Shown: positions 1 through 8,326, counted from the first letter of the stretch. The stretch: 64,000 nt of DNA from Sorangium cellulosum (GCF_004135735.1 NZ_CP012670.1:4485501-4549500), one strand, 5' to 3'. Notes: generated by a model not told the origin, from the letters alone. Numbers and translations are program-made.

Positions 1-615
1 CGTCGCATGGTCCTCGTGATGTACGATCTCCTCGGCGTCCCGGTGGCCGACATCGCCCGCGAGCTCCGGCTCAAGGAGAACACCGTCCGCTCCCGCCTGC
101 GGCTCGCCCGCGAGGACTTCCGCGCCGCGGTCGCGCGCCAGCCCGCCGAGCGGCGCAGCGCGCTCCGGGCCCTCTCCGCGTCGGAGCGCCCCCTGCGCGC
201 CGCCGCTGCGTCCCTGCTGCGCGCCGCCCGGGAGCCCCCGCCCCTTCCGGCGCCCATCACGCGCGCGCTCTGGCTCCGGCTCCAGCAGCGGATCCGCGAG
301 CCCGCCCGTGCGCCCGTGCGCCCGTGCGAGATGCCGGATGCGAGGATGCGAGATCGAAAGCGAAGCGAGCGGCCCCCCTGTCCCCTTGACGCACCCGCAC
401 GTTTGTGTAGTCTCCCCGCCCCTCCCAGAGAAAGTCCTACGAACATGGCCAATACTCCGAAGTGGAATGTCCGTCTCCGTCACGAATGGCTCGCAACCCC
501 GCTCAAGAAGAAGCGCCTGAAGCGCTGCCAGAAGGCACGGATCGGTCTGCTCGACGCGGAGCAGCGCAAGGCCGCCAAGCAGAAGCCCGTCCAGGCCGAG
601 CAGCCCGCGAGCTGA
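1..615 (+). CDS. ECF-type RNA polymerase sigma factor, C-terminal part (5' end outside window; 3' end uncertain)
   Basis: The frame is open from the first base, so the N-terminus lies upstream. The first ~45 residues form a sigma-70 region 4 helix-turn-helix (DLLGVPVADIAREL followed by KENTVRSRLRLAR), the part that reads the -35 element. An Ala/Arg-rich tail follows. Coding-like codon use fades after about base 300, yet no in-frame stop occurs until 613-615, so the frame runs on through a separate-looking small gene (445-615). Either the sigma protein has a long odd tail, or its real end was lost and the downstream gene is merely in frame. Family assignment rests on region 4 alone; the upstream region 2 is not visible. 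Confidence 0.6.
   Translation, partial: RRMVLVMYDLLGVPVADIARELRLKENTVRSRLRLAREDFRAAVARQPAERRSALRALSASERPLRAAAASLLRAAREPPPLPAPITRALWLRLQQRIREPARAPVRPCEMPDARMRDRKRSERPPCPLDAPARLCSLPAPPRESPTNMANTPKWNVRLRHEWLATPLKKKRLKRCQKARIGLLDAEQRKAAKQKPVQAEQPAS
386..413 (+). promoter_or_regulatory. Possible sigma-70-type promoter before the small basic protein
   Basis: A TTGACG hexamer (386-391) is followed after 16 bp by TAGTCT (408-413), about 31 bp before the ATG at 445. The -35 is near consensus and the -10 is weak. It supports independent transcription of the 56-residue ORF lying in frame with the sigma factor. Confidence 0.35.
445..615 (+). CDS. Small basic protein of 56 residues
   Basis: The ATG at 445 opens a 56-residue, strongly basic ORF (MANTPKWNVRLRHEW, then a KKKRLKRCQKAR cluster and a Lys/Gln/Ala tail). 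It is in the same frame as the sigma-factor end, but its codon use is distinctly more coding-like than the 150 bases before it. It has a possible promoter at 386-413 and a purine-rich GAGAAAG about 11 nt before the ATG. The charge and Trp/Arg pattern suggest a nucleic-acid- or ribosome-associated protein, but I recognise no family. It could also be only the C-terminal tail of the sigma-factor reading frame. Confidence 0.5.
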   Translation: MANTPKWNVRLRHEWLATPLKKKRLKRCQKARIGLLDAEQRKAAKQKPVQAEQPAS

Positions 616-782
616 CTTCAGGACCGCCGCGCGGCGAGGGTCCCCCCCGCCGCGCACCTGCCTCACCATCGCGCTCCAATCAGCCCAAGGTCAGCGTCCT
701 CGCTCGGCGCGATCCGTGATAGCTTCGGCTTCGCGGTATCCGCCTGAGCGTCGGCGATGAATCGTCGGTCCTCGCTTCCGCG

Positions 783-2585
783 ATGACCGACAGGATCCAT
801 GGGAGCGAGGCCCTGAGCGTGTCGGATTCGAGCTTTTCGCCCGGTCGCTCGGGCAGCCCTGCCGTCCCCTCGGCTCCGTCCGCAGGGGGCCCGCCCCCTT
901 CGGCCCCGGAGCAGGGCGAGGGGCCGACCCGCGTCATGAGCGACACGGAGCGGCAAGCTGCGCTCGCTGCCGTTCGCGCAGCGCAGGCCCAGGCGGCCGC
1001 CGCAGCCGCGGCTGCGGCCGCGGATACGGTTCGCCCGCCGCCTCCCCCCGCCGGGAGCGAGGCGGCGGCCCAGCTGGCCGCCGAGACGGTCCGGCCTCCC
1101 CCTCCGCCCCCTGCGTTCGCGGAGGAGATGCCCCACGCCACCTCCGAGACGGTCCAGGCGCCCGCCCCCGCCGCGAGCGCTCCGGCCGAGGCGGATCCGC
1201 TCCTCGGCACGACGGTGGCGGGCGCGTACCTCATCGCCCGGCTCCTCGGAGAGGGCGGCATGGGCCGCGTCTACGAGGCGCACCACACGCGCATCCCGGG
1301 CAAGCGGTTCGCCCTGAAGACGCTCCACCCCGAGCTCGCCCAGAGCCCCACCGTCCTCGCGCGCTTTCAGCGCGAGGCCGAGGCCGCGGCGTCGATCCGG
1401 AGCCCGCACGTCGTCGAGATCTTCGACGTGAACCGGATGAGCGATGGCCGGCCGTGCATCGTCGCCGAGCACCTGGAGGGCAAGGGGCTCGGCGAGGTCC
1501 TCGCGGCCCCGGGGGCGCGCCTGCCCGTCGGCGCGGCCGTGCGCATCGTGCGCCAGGTCTGCGACGGCATCGCGGCCGCGCACGCCATGGGGGTCGTGCA
1601 CCGGGACATCAAGCCGGAGAACATCTTCCTCACCGGCGATCCCGCGAGCCCGACGGTGAAGGTCCTCGACTTCGGCATCTCGAAGACCGCCGAGTCCTCT
1701 TCGCTGACGCAGACCGGCATGGTGCTCGGAACGCCCGCGTACATGGCCCCGGAGCAGGCGAAGGGGGAGCCGACCGATCTCCGGACGGACATCTATGCGG
1801 TCGGCGCCGTCCTCTACCACGCCGTGACCGGGCACCGTCCTTTCGAGCGCGACGACCCCACGGCCATGCTCCTCGCGGTCATGACGGAGGAGCCGCGGGC
1901 CCCACGGTCCCTGAACGCGGAGATCCCGCCGGGGCTGGAGCTCGTCATCCAGCGCGCCATGGCGAAGGAGCGAGAGCACCGCCACGCGTCGATGGACGAC
2001 CTCGCCCGCGAGCTCGCGCCTTACGAGGAAGCGGCCGCGCCCGCGTCGGCGCGCGCGTCGATCGCGCGCCCGTCCCTCGTGCTCGGCAGCCCCTCCGCGC
2101 TCTCGCAGGTCCTCGGGCTGCCCGCGTCGGCGGCGTCCGAGGCGTACCTGACACGGCAGCTGGTGTTCCTCTCGGCGAGCCTTGGCCTGGCATGGCTCGG
2201 CGCGGGCCTCGTCAGCAGCCTCTCCGGGCTCGTGCGCGCGCTGGGGAGCGACGGCGCCGCGCTGTCGGGCGAGCGCGCCGCGCTGCTCACGTTCGGGGTC
2301 TTCGTCGTCCTCCTGTGTCCCGCGCTGCTCGGGGGCTTTTACGTCTACCGCCACGCCTGGCGGGACGACGCCAGGCTGAGCGCGCTCGCGCCGAGGATCT
2401 CGACGCCCATCGCGCTCGGGCTCCTGGCCTACGGCATCGCGTCGCTGCTCGTGCGGCTCCTCGAGGCCGTGCTGCTGCAGCACGCCATCGGCATCGCCTG
2501 GCCGATCTGGGATGCGCTGCTGTTCGTCATCAGCGTGGGCGCCGCGCTCGCGGCCGCCGTGTACCAGTGGCGAGAGCAGCGGTGA
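783..2585 (+). CDS. Ser/Thr protein kinase with C-terminal membrane domain
   Basis: A 600-residue Hanks-type kinase. Residues 1-140 are an Ala/Pro-rich, low-complexity leader containing three similar 'ETVRPPPPP'-like stretches. The kinase domain spans roughly 145-415 with the glycine loop GEGGMG (~158), the catalytic loop VVHRDIKPEN (~271-280), DFG (~296) and the APE motif MAPEQ, so it appears catalytically intact. The C-terminal ~150 residues hold about four hydrophobic helices, so the protein is probably anchored in the inner membrane with the kinase in the cytoplasm. The N-terminus may instead begin at the ATG at 936, which has a GAGGGG upstream; 783 has no clear ribosome site. Substrate unknown. 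The next gene starts 68 bp downstream. Confidence 0.85.
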   Translation: MTDRIHGSEALSVSDSSFSPGRSGSPAVPSAPSAGGPPPSAPEQGEGPTRVMSDTERQAALAAVRAAQAQAAAAAAAAAADTVRPPPPPAGSEAAAQLAAETVRPPPPPPAFAEEMPHATSETVQAPAPAASAPAEADPLLGTTVAGAYLIARLLGEGGMGRVYEAHHTRIPGKRFALKTLHPELAQSPTVLARFQREAEAAASIRSPHVVEIFDVNRMSDGRPCIVAEHLEGKGLGEVLAAPGARLPVGAAVRIVRQVCDGIAAAHAMGVVHRDIKPENIFLTGDPASPTVKVLDFGISKTAESSSLTQTGMVLGTPAYMAPEQAKGEPTDLRTDIYAVGAVLYHAVTGHRPFERDDPTAMLLAVMTEEPRAPRSLNAEIPPGLELVIQRAMAKEREHRHASMDDLARELAPYEEAAAPASARASIARPSLVLGSPSALSQVLGLPASAASEAYLTRQLVFLSASLGLAWLGAGLVSSLSGLVRALGSDGAALSGERAALLTFGVFVVLLCPALLGGFYVYRHAWRDDARLSALAPRISTPIALGLLAYGIASLLVRLLEAVLLQHAIGIAWPIWDALLFVISVGAALAAAVYQWREQR

Positions 2586-2653
2586 GGATCCGACGCCCGG
2601 CCCGCGCGACGCCTGTCATGGGCCGCGGCCCGGGCTTGTGTTAGGAGCGGACC

Positions 2654-3658
2654 ATGCCAGCGCAGGCGTCTGGGCCGGGCCCCGGCCGGGGCAGCACCCC
2701 CGACAGATCAGGCTCTCTCTCCGGGACCGGCAACGCGATCGCGGTGGACGGCAACGCCTCGGCGCCTCGGGGGTCCACCCTGGCCGGGGCGCCGTCCGCG
2801 GCGCGATGGCTGATCGCCGGCGCGGCCGCCGTCGTGGCGATCGTGCTCGGCGCCGCCCTGCTGCGCGACGACGCGTCGCTGGCCACGCTCGAGGCCGCGG
2901 CGAGGGCCGAGCGCGCGGCGACCGCGGGCTCCGGGCCCCGGCGCCCGGTCGCGCCGCCCCCGCGCGACGCGGCCCCCGCGGACGAGCTCGCGGCGGCGAC
3001 CGCCGGCGGCGTGCTCGCCCTGGAGGCGCTCGGCGCGCGGTACCCCAAGGATCCGTCGATCTTCCGGGTCCTCATGCTGCGCCACGCGCTCCCGCCGCCG
3101 TACCACGCCGCCGCGCTCGCCGCGGCCAAGCGGCTCCTGGAGCTCGATCCCGGGGCGGCGGCCGACGGCGACGTGCAGCGCGTCGTCCTGAGCGCGGCCG
3201 CCGGGCCGCCCGAGGCGGCCGCGGCCGCGCTCGATCTCATGGCGAGCGGCATGGGGAGCCACGGGCCGGACCTCCTTTACGACCTCGCGACGGGCAGCTC
3301 CGCGGTGAAGACGGGCAACGCCGCGATGAAGGAGCGCGCCGCGAAGCGCCTCGGCGAGGCCGCGGTCCTGGAGCGGGCGACGCCTGCGCTGCGCATCGCG
3401 CAGGAGCTCCGGCTCGCGCGCTCGTGCAAGGCGCGGCAGCCCCTGCTGGAGCGCGCGGCGGCGGACGGCGACCGGCGCGCGCTCGACGTCCTATCGTCGC
3501 TTGTTTCCAGCAAAAGCAAGGGATGCGGCTTCCTGGGGCTGAGCCGCTGCGCCGCGCCGTGCGCGTCGATCGCGAAGGAAATCAAGGCGGCGATGAGCGC
3601 CATCGAGGCGCGCACCGGGCCGTCGCCCGGGGCGGCCGAGGCGCCCGCGAGCCGCTGA
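2654..3658 (+). CDS. Single-pass membrane-anchored helical protein, function unknown
   Basis: A 334-residue protein with a Gly/Ser/Pro-rich N-terminus (about 50 residues), one transmembrane helix (AARWLIAGAAAVVAIVLGAAL, about residues 49-69) and a largely alpha-helical, Ala/Leu-rich remainder that resembles degenerate TPR or HEAT-type helical repeats. Near the C-terminus are several cysteines (CGFLGLSRCAAPC). The arrangement resembles the periplasmic half of many myxobacterial membrane kinases, but without a kinase domain. It lies 68 bp after the kinase gene, in the same direction, so a kinase-partner role is possible but unproven. Confidence 0.6.
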   Translation: MPAQASGPGPGRGSTPDRSGSLSGTGNAIAVDGNASAPRGSTLAGAPSAARWLIAGAAAVVAIVLGAALLRDDASLATLEAAARAERAATAGSGPRRPVAPPPRDAAPADELAAATAGGVLALEALGARYPKDPSIFRVLMLRHALPPPYHAAALAAAKRLLELDPGAAADGDVQRVVLSAAAGPPEAAAAALDLMASGMGSHGPDLLYDLATGSSAVKTGNAAMKERAAKRLGEAAVLERATPALRIAQELRLARSCKARQPLLERAAADGDRRALDVLSSLVSSKSKGCGFLGLSRCAAPCASIAKEIKAAMSAIEARTGPSPGAAEAPASR

Positions 3659-3730
3659 GGTGCGGCCCGCGAGGCGCTCGTTGACCGATGGTTGCGCGGG
3701 TGGGAGCCTTGCCATATCAGGTCTCGACGC

Positions 3731-5104
3731 ATGTACGTTCCTGCTCAATCCTGGTCGCCCGATTCATGGCGCGAACGTCCCAACGCGGCGCCCGTCCCGT
3801 ACGATGACACCGAGGCCGTGGAGGCCGTCGTCGACAAGCTCAGGGCGCTGCCGCCGCTCGTGACCTCGTGGGAGGTCGAGCGGCTCAAGGGCCATCTGGC
3901 CCAGGCGCAGCTCGGCCGCCGGTTCGTGCTGCAGGGGGGCGATTGCGCGGAGACGCTCGACGACTGCCGCCCGAACATCGTCACGAACAAGCTGAAGATC
4001 CTCCTGCAGATGTCGCTCGTGCTGGTGCACGGCGCCCGCCGGCCGGTGGTCCGCCTCGGGCGCTTCGCCGGCCAGTACGCGAAGCCGCGGTCGAGCCCGC
4101 TCGAGACGCGCGACGGCGTGAGCTTGCCGAGCTATTTCGGGGATCTCATCAACCGCGCGCCGTTCGATGCCGCGTTACGCCGTCCGGATCCGAGCCTGAT
4201 GATCGCGGGATATCAGCACGCGGCGCTGACGCTGAATTTCATCCGTTCCCTGTCGGAGGGCGGCTTCGCGGATCTGCATCACCCGGAATACTGGGATCTG
4301 AGCTTCCTGGAGCGCGCGGATCTGCCCGGCGAGCTGCGCGAGCGGTATCAGCGGATGACCGAGCAGGTCGGGGAGGCCCTTCGGTTCATGGAGGCGCTCG
4401 CCGAGGTGCCTGTCGGGGAGCTGTCGAGGGTCGAGTTCTTCACGAGCCACGAGGGGCTCAACCTGCACTACGAGTCCGCGCAGACGCGGAAGGTCGCGCG
4501 CCGGCCGGGCTACTACGACCTGACGACCCACCTGCCCTGGATCGGCGAGCGCACGCGGCAGCCGGACGGCGCGCACGTCGAGTTCTTCAGCGGGATCCAG
4601 AACCCCGTTGGCATCAAGCTCGGCCCGAAGACGGTCCCTGACGAGGCGCTGCGCCTGCTCGATCGGCTGAACCCGACGGACGAGCCCGGCAAGATCGTGC
4701 TCATCGTGCGCATGGGCGCGGGCCGCGTCCGTGAGGGGCTCCCTCCGCTCATCAAGGCGGTGCAGGCGGCGGGGCGCAAGGTGCTCTGGATGTCCGACCC
4801 GATGCACGGCAACACGCAGACGACGGCCAGCGGCGTCAAGACACGGAATTTCGAGGATATCCTCACCGAGATCGAGGCCAGCTTCGAGGTGCACGAGTCG
4901 CTCGGCTCTCACCTCGGCGGGGTCCACTTCGAGCTCACGGGCGACGATGTCACCGAGTGCATCGGGGCGGGGCTCACGGAGTCGGATCTCGATCGGCGCT
5001 ACGCGAGCCTGTGCGATCCGAGGCTCAACTACCGCCAGTCGCTGGAGATGGCGTTCCGGATAGCGCATCGCATGTCGGAGTCGTCGCGGCGCGCGCGGGG
5101 CTGA
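3731..5104 (+). CDS. aroF: 3-deoxy-D-arabino-heptulosonate 7-phosphate synthase, class II
   Basis: A 457-residue class II (plant/mycobacterial type) DAHP synthase, which condenses phosphoenolpyruvate and erythrose 4-phosphate in the first step of the shikimate pathway. Visible family motifs include LQGGDCAET near the N-terminus (metal-binding Cys), RLGRFAGQYAKPRS, FFTSHEGLNL, IGERTRQ and the C-terminal DPMHGNT and HLGGVHFE. The length is normal for class II. The ATG at 3731 (MYVPAQSW) is preferred over a TTG at 3692 because it fits the usual N-terminus. It stands alone; the next 620 bp hold a repeat element. Feedback sites for aromatic amino acids cannot be judged from sequence. The gene symbol is the generic one; class II enzymes are also called aroH or aroG in different genomes. 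Confidence 0.93.
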   Translation: MYVPAQSWSPDSWRERPNAAPVPYDDTEAVEAVVDKLRALPPLVTSWEVERLKGHLAQAQLGRRFVLQGGDCAETLDDCRPNIVTNKLKILLQMSLVLVHGARRPVVRLGRFAGQYAKPRSSPLETRDGVSLPSYFGDLINRAPFDAALRRPDPSLMIAGYQHAALTLNFIRSLSEGGFADLHHPEYWDLSFLERADLPGELRERYQRMTEQVGEALRFMEALAEVPVGELSRVEFFTSHEGLNLHYESAQTRKVARRPGYYDLTTHLPWIGERTRQPDGAHVEFFSGIQNPVGIKLGPKTVPDEALRLLDRLNPTDEPGKIVLIVRMGAGRVREGLPPLIKAVQAAGRKVLWMSDPMHGNTQTTASGVKTRNFEDILTEIEASFEVHESLGSHLGGVHFELTGDDVTECIGAGLTESDLDRRYASLCDPRLNYRQSLEMAFRIAHRMSESSRRARG

Positions 5105-5179
5105 TGGCCATCGCGTGAGGGGGCCGCGGAGCCGCGGAGGGGATGGGTCGTCAGCCCCAGGGTGTTTCGTCGGCGTCGT

Positions 5180-5595
5180 CCGTCCCCCCCTCCCTCTTCC
5201 GTCTTCCCTCTCCCGTCTTCCCTCTTCCCTCTCCCGTCTTCCCTCTTCCCTCTCCCTCTTCCGTCTTCCCTCTCCCGTCTTCCCTCTCCCGTCCCCGTCT
5301 GCGTCTTCCGTGCGCGTGCGCGTGCGCGTGCGCGCTCCATCCCCTCTCCGCTCTGCGTCTTTCCGTGCGCAAACGCGCTCCGCAGCGATCTTGTTCGACC
5401 AGGAGCTCCCCCTCTATTTCCGTCGTGAGGCCTCCTGAAGATCCGAGATGGGCGCACGCCTCGCTTCTATCGAGCACGCGCACGCGCACGCGCACGAAGA
5501 GGCCAGACGAAAGACGAAAGACGGAAGACGAAAGACGGAAGACGGGAGACGGGAGACGGAAGACGGAAGACGGAAGACGGAAGACGGAAGACGGA
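5180..5595 (+). repeat. Composite inverted repeat, copy 1 (pyrimidine tract - GTGCGC tract - spacer - GCGCAC tract - purine tract)
   Basis: From 5180 to 5309 the plus strand is almost pure pyrimidine, built of CCCTCTTCC and CCCTCTCCCGTCTT variants. Then come four GTGCGC units (5310-5333), a 140-nt mixed spacer, 3.7 GCGCAC units (5474-5495) and twelve 7-bp units of the form GRAAGAC/GGGAGAC (5509-5592). The outer and inner arms are mutually complementary in type (CCGTCTTCC against GGAAGACGG), so the whole can form a long imperfect hairpin. The element starts about 75 bp after the aroF stop. ORFs across it with RRKTEDG-type repeats are translation artefacts. A second copy lies at 25959-26322. 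Confidence 0.85.
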
Positions 5596-5725
5596 GGGGA
5601 GCCATGTCGCGAACGCTTGCTGGAAGGCATCGCGCGCACATCACCTCTCCCCCCAATGCAGGAGAGATCCCCCCCTGGCGTTCCGTCGAGGCATCCCCAA
5701 AGGATCCCTGCGGGGGTGGTACGCC

Positions 5726-6445
5726 ATGCAAAACATCACGACACAACAAGGTGAGATCCGAAAAGAAGACGAACAGGCCACGACGGATGTCACGCTCGAG
5801 CAGCAGCAGCGCGCCGCCAGCAGCCGCACGCTGCTCGAGTCTTTCCTGCCGGATGCCGACATCGTCATCAACGACGAGATCGTGGTGATGGCGACACCGG
5901 AGGTGACCTACTCCGCCCTGAAGAGCGTGGATTTCACCCAGAGCCGCTCTCTCCTGCTGCGCGCGGTCCTCGCGCTCCGCGTGGCCGAGACGCGGCGCGC
6001 CCGGCGAAAGCTCGGATTCGCGCCGCTGCCCGCGCGTGCGCGCGTGTCGCTCGAGAACGTCGAGGACTACGGTCATATCCGGCTGGCCGAGAAGGAAGGG
6101 GTCGAGATCGCAATCGGAGAGATCATGCGTCCGATGAGCGCAGCGAGCCTGTTCGAAGGGCGGACAGCCGCCGAGTTCAAGGCGTTCGATTGCCCCGGGT
6201 ACATCAAGGCGGTGGGAGGCTTCGTCGTGATGCCCTACGGCGAGAAGCGGACGCTGCTCCTGTACGAGGCGCGGATCCGGGCGACGGACACGCCGACGCG
6301 GCGACAGCTGGTCCTCTGGAACACCCTGACAATGCCGTTGGTCGCGCTCCTCACGACCCAGAAGCTCGCCCACGTGAAGAGGGCCGCGGAGCGCCAGTGC
6401 GCCGCGCCGGGATACCGCCAGGCGATCAGCGCCCAGGCCGTGTAG
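5726..6445 (+). CDS. Conserved-looking soluble protein of unknown function (possible SRPBCC/START-like fold)
   Basis: A 239-residue protein with no signal peptide. The ATG at 5726 has a good GGGGGTGG about 5 nt upstream. The N-terminus (about 35 residues) is Gln/Glu-rich. The middle reads DIVINDEIVVMATPEVTYSAL then VDFTQSRSLLLRAVLALR. That beta-strand/helix order is reminiscent of SRPBCC-fold proteins, which begin with a 'position-specific ATPExVY' motif. The last ~60 residues are basic and helical. The assignment is tentative and no catalytic residues can be named. Codon use fits a native gene. It follows the first composite repeat and is followed by a strong hairpin. Confidence 0.55.
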   Translation: MQNITTQQGEIRKEDEQATTDVTLEQQQRAASSRTLLESFLPDADIVINDEIVVMATPEVTYSALKSVDFTQSRSLLLRAVLALRVAETRRARRKLGFAPLPARARVSLENVEDYGHIRLAEKEGVEIAIGEIMRPMSAASLFEGRTAAEFKAFDCPGYIKAVGGFVVMPYGEKRTLLLYEARIRATDTPTRRQLVLWNTLTMPLVALLTTQKLAHVKRAAERQCAAPGYRQAISAQAV

Positions 6446-6810
6446 CGCCCGGCCGGAGGCGAGCCTCCGCGAGGGGCAGGCGCCACGGTCGAAGCGCCGC
6501 CCCCGAGGAGAGCCCTCAGGGCGTGCGCGCGCGGCCCGACGGCAGAGGAGCGGGCCGCGCGCGCCGGACGGTGGGGAGCCCTCGCCGCGCGCGCCAGGTG
6601 CCGGGCGCCCTCCGCCCGCCTTGCGCGCCCGCCCTCGCTCGTGCACCCTTCGCTGCGAAGGAGGCCCGCCATGCACCCGATTGCATCGACGAGCCTCGGT
6701 CCGGCGCGCCGCTGAGCGCGCCGGCGAGGCTCAACCCCCGAGAGCATCTCGCGTGTCGCTGAAACCGCGCGGCCGGCGTGCAAGCGCCGCCGCGCCCTCG
6801 GGAGCATGGC
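6446..6810. other. Intergenic region with two stem-loops
   Basis: Apart from a small hairpin just after the gene (CGGAGGC/GCCTCCG, 6454-6469) and the large stem at 6525-6564, this 365-bp stretch shows no convincing ORF. It is extremely G+C-rich and reads open in several frames, but with no family resemblance in any of them. Confidence 0.5.
6525..6564 (+). terminator. Very stable 14-bp stem-loop downstream of the 5726 gene
   Basis: GCGCGCGCGGCCCG (6525-6538) is perfectly complementary to CGGGCCGCGCGCGC (6551-6564), with a 12-nt loop. No U-tract follows, so it is better called a transcript-end or structural hairpin than a proven intrinsic terminator. Confidence 0.45.
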
Positions 6811-7194
6811 ATGGGCAAAGATCGTTCGCGGAGCCGCGCCGGCGCGCGCTCCGGCGTGGATGCAGATTCGTTGTTCGGCGGGACGGCCGCGCGCAAGGCG
6901 CAGCGCAAGGAGCGACAGCTCTGCCGTCAGGTGCAGGAGGCGGTGAGCGACGCGCTCGCCGCGCTCCGCGATGATGTCCTGCAGGACGTCTGGGTGATGG
7001 ACGTGGAGCCGGCGCCCGACGCGAGCCGGCTCGCGGTGATCGTGCGAGGCGGCCCCTCATCGCCGCCGGACGAGGTGGTGGCGCGGCTGGAAAGGGTCGC
7101 AGGCTACGTGCGCTCGGAGGTGGCGGCGGCGATCACGCGCAAGCGCGCGCCGACGCTCACCTTCCAGGTCCTGCCGCCGGAGGTGGCGCCGTGA
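6811..7194 (+). CDS. RbfA-like ribosome-binding factor
   Basis: A 127-residue protein with a basic N-terminal tail (about 30 residues) followed by an RbfA-type KH-like domain: KERQLCRQVQEAVSDAL, DVWVMDVEPAPDASRLAV, then ERVAGYVRSEVAAAI and a final strand (TLTFQVLP). RbfA binds the 30S subunit near the 16S rRNA 5' helix/decoding region during late assembly. The usual rbfA gene sits between infB and truB; here it is instead coupled by a 4-nt overlap (GTGA) to an rtcB-type RNA ligase gene, so this may be a specialised paralogue. The ATG at 6811 is chosen over an upstream GTG at 6778 because it begins the basic MGKDRSR tail. Confidence 0.7.
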   Translation: MGKDRSRSRAGARSGVDADSLFGGTAARKAQRKERQLCRQVQEAVSDALAALRDDVLQDVWVMDVEPAPDASRLAVIVRGGPSSPPDEVVARLERVAGYVRSEVAAAITRKRAPTLTFQVLPPEVAP

Positions 7195-8318
7195 GCGCGC
7201 GCGTCGCCACGTGGCTCCCGGACGGCGCGGGCGCCGAGCTCAGCGCCTCGCTCGCGCGGCTCGCGCGCACCGAGGACGTCGCGCACGTCGCCGTCATGCC
7301 CGACGCGCACGTCGCCGACGACGTGTGCGTGGGCACGGTCACGGCCACCACCCGCCGCCTCCTGCCGGCGGCGGTCGGCGGCGACATCGGCTGCGGCATG
7401 GTCGCGCTGCGGCTCCGCGCAGGCGCCGATCTGCTCGCGGATCGCGATCGCGCGGCGCGGCTCCTCTCGGGGCTGTACCGCCGCGTCCCCCACCTCGTGC
7501 ACCCGGCGGAGGGAGCCCCGTCGCTGCCCGAGGACCTCCTCGCGCCGCGGCTCGGCGCTCCCTCGCTCGAGGCGATGAAGCGCCGCGAGGGCCGGACGCA
7601 GCTCGGCACCCTCGGCCGGGGGAACCACTTCCTGGAGATCCAGCGCGACGAGGAGGGCGCGCTGTGGCTGCTCCTCCACAGCGGATCGCGCGCCATGGGG
7701 CCGGCGATCCGGCGACATCACGAGGCGCTGGCCGCGCGCGACCCCTCCGGCGTCCGCTTCCTCGACGCCGACAGCGAGGCCGGGCGCGCGTACCTCGATG
7801 ACGTCGCCTGGGCCGCCAGGTACGCGCGGGCGAGCCGCGCGCGCATGGTGGCCGAGGCCGCGGCGCTCTTCGCCGAGCTGTTCGGCGTCGACGTCGACGC
7901 GCCGTCGCGCATCGAGGTCGACCACAACCACGTCCGGCGCGAGGAGCACGGCGGACGCGCGCTCTGGGTGCACCGCAAGGGCGCGATGGGCCTGCGCGCG
8001 GGAGACCTGGGCGTCGTGCCCGGATCGATGGGGAGCCCGAGCTTCCACGTGGAGGGACGCGGTCACCCCGAGGCGCTGGGCTCGTCGGCGCACGGCGCCG
8101 GGCGCGCCCTGCCGCGAGGCGAGGCGCGCCGCCGCATCGGCGCGCGGCAGCTCCTGCGCGAGGCCGGGGGCGCGTGGTTCGACCACCGCATCGCGGACCG
8201 GCTGCGCGACGAGGCGCCGTCGGCCTACAAGGACGTCGGCGCGGTGATGCGGGCGCAACGCGAGCTCGTGCGCGTCGTCCGCCGGCTCGCTCCGGTCCTC
8301 GTCTACAAGGCCGCCTGA
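7191..8318 (+). CDS. rtcB: RtcB-type RNA ligase (GTP-dependent, 3'-phosphate/5'-OH joining)
   Basis: A 375-residue RtcB-family ligase, slightly shorter than the ~408-residue E. coli enzyme. All metal and guanylylation positions I can place are present: GGDIGCGM (Asp65, Cys68), GRGNHF (His146), HSGSR (His163), HNHV (His245), GSMG (279-281) and HGAGR (His301, the expected GMP-accepting histidine). The family seals RNAs with 2',3'-cyclic phosphate or 3'-phosphate and 5'-OH ends. The GTG start overlaps the stop of the RbfA-like gene, implying translational coupling. No rtcA, archease or rtcR lies alongside. A hairpin follows at 8327-8359. The short form, together with a ribosome factor, recalls the RtcB2-type ribosome-repair ligases, but that is inference. 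Confidence 0.9.
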   Translation: MSARVATWLPDGAGAELSASLARLARTEDVAHVAVMPDAHVADDVCVGTVTATTRRLLPAAVGGDIGCGMVALRLRAGADLLADRDRAARLLSGLYRRVPHLVHPAEGAPSLPEDLLAPRLGAPSLEAMKRREGRTQLGTLGRGNHFLEIQRDEEGALWLLLHSGSRAMGPAIRRHHEALAARDPSGVRFLDADSEAGRAYLDDVAWAARYARASRARMVAEAAALFAELFGVDVDAPSRIEVDHNHVRREEHGGRALWVHRKGAMGLRAGDLGVVPGSMGSPSFHVEGRGHPEALGSSAHGAGRALPRGEARRRIGARQLLREAGGAWFDHRIADRLRDEAPSAYKDVGAVMRAQRELVRVVRRLAPVLVYKAA

Positions 8319-8326
8319 CGGCGCCC

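Noticed and set aside
663..2483. 606-codon open frame on the minus strand over the first kinase gene
   Set aside because: An Arg/Gly-rich shadow frame typical of high G+C; the plus-strand frame has clear kinase motifs.
5143..5754. Long ORFs on both strands across 5.1-5.75 kb (peptide repeats like RRKTEDG)
   Set aside because: They only translate the 7-bp and pyrimidine repeats, which remain open in several frames; no ribosome site or non-repeat coding sequence supports them.
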